DNA from: Nitrospirota bacterium
GTDB lineage: Bacteria > Nitrospirota > Nitrospiria > Nitrospirales > Nitrospiraceae
DNA length: 7,021 nt
Assembly: GCA_004296865.1 (NCBI GenBank)
Contig: SCVQ01000531.1
Coordinates: forward strand, 1 to 7,021
Direction: 5' to 3'
Shown: positions 5,533-7,021 of the stretch, piece by piece
How positions within the stretch are numbered: the first letter of the stretch is position 1
Layout: every line of letters starts with the position of its first letter
Position numbers and translations under genes: made by a program
The notes under the pieces: generated by a model
What the model was told of the DNA's origin: nothing
What the model saw: only the letters and a program-made list of their open reading frames with translations
Database searches by the model: none

Positions 5533-5700
5533 TTTCCCGATGAGGGAAAAGCGGTGCGCTTCACGAGGCGGAAGGCTTCCCAGGCCTTCCATGGGACAGG
5601 GATGTGCCCCCTGTCTCTCCGGGTGGGGGCTTTCGTTCCTCCTGAGCCCCCACCCGCCACGAAGAAAAGCAGGGGAAAGGAAGAAACTTCTGGGGCCTTT
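5533..5700 (+). other. Cluster of perfect inverted repeats, attenuator-like
   Basis: Five stems crowd into 168 bases after the second small gene. They are TTTCCC/GGGAAA (5533-5549), GGAAGGC/GCCTTCC (5570-5590), GACAGGG/CCCTGTC (5595-5615), CGGGTGGGGGCT/AGCCCCCACCCG (5620-5656, 12 perfect pairs, 13-base loop) and GAAG/CTTC (5680-5690, nested in AAAGG/CCTTT). In addition GCCCCC (5606-5611) pairs with GGGGGC (5625-5630), followed by TTTCGTTCCT. This middle stem excludes the stems on both sides, as in terminator/antiterminator switching. A 98-codon frame (GTG 5554 to 5850, with GAGGG seven bases before it and a CSTC motif) crosses the region; it resembles no known protein and is not called as a gene. 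Apart from these stems, 5701-5866 shows nothing recognisable. Confidence 0.45.
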
Positions 5701-5866
5701 TGGGTCTGTTCGACCTGCGGGCTGGCCATTACGACGCAGGCGCTTCTCCTGGAGCAAGCCCGTTCGGCCGAGGAAAAGCGGAAGCCCATAGCGAGGGACG
5801 ACCTTCGTGTATCGTCCGATGCCCTGCCGCCTTGGCCTACTTTTCCTTGATTGTTTCCCCGCTGCG

Positions 5867-5988
5867 GAATACAAACTCAACACCGTGGGGCTGCCGTTCA
5901 CGAACGCGCTGGGTGCCGATACCAAACTCCAAGGGGACTATAAGGCGAACAATCTGGAACTGGGGCTCTCCTACATTTCGCGCCCTGA
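5867..5988 (+). pseudogene. C-terminal remnant resembling a FadL/OmpP1-like outer-membrane barrel
   Basis: In one frame from 5867 the sequence reads EYKLNTVGLPFTNALGADTK and then LQGDYKANNLELGLSYIS. This resembles the last two strands of OmpP1/FadL-type barrels, which end in a pattern like GDYKxxxxxxGLSYxF. There is no N-terminal part: the frame starts a few codons after a stop, at a nonsense leader from 5807. The terminal aromatic is missing. One extra T after ATT (5975-5977) would restore IFAP followed by TGA (5986-5988). As it stands the frame runs on to 6046 and overlaps the malic enzyme end on the other strand by 24 bases. Most likely it is a deletion remnant with a terminal frameshift. 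Family assignment is from pattern only. Confidence 0.4.
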
Positions 5989-6022
5989 CGAGCAAGGCCG
6001 CAGGTCGTCGCACCTCCCCTTT

Positions 6023-7021
6023 TCATCCCTTGATCCACCGACGTAACTGCGGATACCGAGGCTGCCACATCGTGGAATCGACACGTCGTTCCAATTCCTC
6101 GGGCGTGGTGGGCTCCGCCGCCCCCGCACGTTGCGCCTCAGCAGCCACCGCCAGGGCGATCCGGCGCGATACCCCCCGGATTTCTTCCAACGAGGGAAAC
6201 AATGACGCCGCCGGATCGGTCAGGACCGGCGAGCAGTCGCTCAACGCGCGGGCCGCAGCCAGAAACATGCCGTCGCTCACGCGTCCGGCCCCGGCTGCAA
6301 TCACCCCCAACCCCACCCCGGGGAAAATGAACGCGTTGTTGCACTGTCCGACGCGAACCCTCCGACCCTGCCAGGACACTTCCGGGAACGGACTGCCGGT
6401 TGCAATCAGCCCCCGACCCTGCGTCCAGGCAACCAGATCGGCCGGAGCGGCCTCGCATTTACTGGTCGGATTGGACAGAGGAAAGATGATCGGTCGTTCA
6501 ACGTGCCGGGCCATGGCGCGCACAATCTCTTCAGTAAAGACCCCCGGTTGTCCAGACACGCCGATGAGGATCGTCGGACGCACCTGCTGCACGACTTCTT
6601 GCAACGTGATACGCCCGTCCCTTTCCCGCAGCCATCCCGCGACCCCCTCAAGCGGCTGGACGTACCGTTGTTGGGCGGGGTCCAAAGACGGTTGCCCGGC
6701 ATGGAGCAGCCCCTGGCGGTCGATGAGCCAAAACTTCGACCTGGCCTCCGGTTCCGAGAGACCCTCTCCTATCATGGCCGCAGCGATCTGATCGCTGATG
6801 CCTGTCCCGGCCGATCCGGCGCCGACCACGACGACCCGCTGCTCGGCCAGCCGCGAACCGGTCGCTCGCACGGCCGCTAACAGACCCGCCAGCGCCACTG
6901 CGGCCGTCCCCTGAATGTCGTCGTTGAACGTGCAGAGGCGATCCCGGTATCGGTTCAGCAGCGGCCGGGCATTGCGCTGGGCGAAGTCTTCCCACTGCAG
7001 CAACACGCCGGGGAACCGGTG
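6023..7021 (-). CDS. maeA: NAD-type malic enzyme, C-terminal part
   Basis: The last 332 residues of a large (about 560 aa) malic enzyme are present; the gene continues past the right edge. It oxidises and decarboxylates malate to pyruvate and CO2, forming NADH or NADPH. The segment starts [17 protein letters not shown], where Glu11 and Asp12 match metal ligands. It has [15 protein letters not shown] (32-46) with the third metal Asp, and the nucleotide-binding [13 protein letters not shown] (63-75). Then come [21 protein letters not shown] and [15 protein letters not shown], all hallmarks of the SfcA/MaeA family. The C-terminus is [15 protein letters not shown]. The catalytic Tyr and Lys should lie outside the window. 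No clear terminator follows the TGA. It converges with the barrel remnant on the plus strand. Confidence 0.93.
   Translation of the reverse strand, partial: HRFPGVLLQWEDFAQRNARPLLNRYRDRLCTFNDDIQGTAAVALAGLLAAVRATGSRLAEQRVVVVGAGSAGTGISDQIAAAMIGEGLSEPEARSKFWLIDRQGLLHAGQPSLDPAQQRYVQPLEGVAGWLRERDGRITLQEVVQQVRPTILIGVSGQPGVFTEEIVRAMARHVERPIIFPLSNPTSKCEAAPADLVAWTQGRGLIATGSPFPEVSWQGRRVRVGQCNNAFIFPGVGLGVIAAGAGRVSDGMFLAAARALSDCSPVLTDPAASLFPSLEEIRGVSRRIALAVAAEAQRAGAAEPTTPEELERRVDSTMWQPRYPQLRRWIKG

Noticed and set aside
5497..5925. A 142-codon minus-strand frame across the hairpin cluster
   Set aside because: It has no recognisable domain, its composition is arginine- and proline-rich, and it opposes the small-gene end and the barrel remnant.
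5700..6791. A 363-codon plus-strand frame opposite the malic enzyme
   Set aside because: It is mostly antisense to maeA and its composition (Arg, Ser, Pro) is that of a shadow frame.

Overview
The window is a GC-rich bacterial chromosome segment from a Gram-negative, diderm organism, since it carries a lipoprotein with a lipobox, a periplasmic binding protein and a trace of an outer-membrane barrel. The style of the proteins and of the short intergenic repeats fits Nitrospira-like bacteria (Nitrospirota). That is an impression from recognition, not a computed assignment.

Left part, minus strand (2913 down to 1): four genes run in one direction: a PilZ-domain protein, the lipid II flippase murJ, a methylated-DNA-protein cysteine methyltransferase (ogt/MGMT family), and the first 17 codons of dtd (D-aminoacyl-tRNA deacylase), cut by the window edge. 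None has a good Shine-Dalgarno sequence at its most likely start. Short repeats lie at the murJ end, at the ogt start and between ogt and dtd.

Middle, plus strand (about 3085 to 4951): a probably frameshifted reading frame of about 50 codons comes first. It is followed by a 171-residue lipoprotein with a BamE/SmpA-like look and a PstS-type phosphate-binding protein with no pstCAB beside it. The last two each have a GGAGG site four bases before the start. A hairpin with a T-rich tail follows pstS.

Right-centre, plus strand (5134 to 5529): a near-consensus sigma-54 promoter stands just before two tiny single-pass membrane proteins (39 and 50 residues), each with a strong ribosome binding site. 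Both are easily missed by gene callers. Directly after them (5533-5700) is a dense run of perfect inverted repeats that can form competing hairpins, like an attenuator. This sigma-54 unit with its structured 3' region is the most interesting part of the window.

Right end: a broken C-terminal scrap resembling a FadL/OmpP1-like outer-membrane barrel (5867-5988) faces the C-terminal 332 residues of an NAD-type malic enzyme on the minus strand, which continues beyond the window. No tRNA, rRNA, CRISPR array or complete mobile element was seen.
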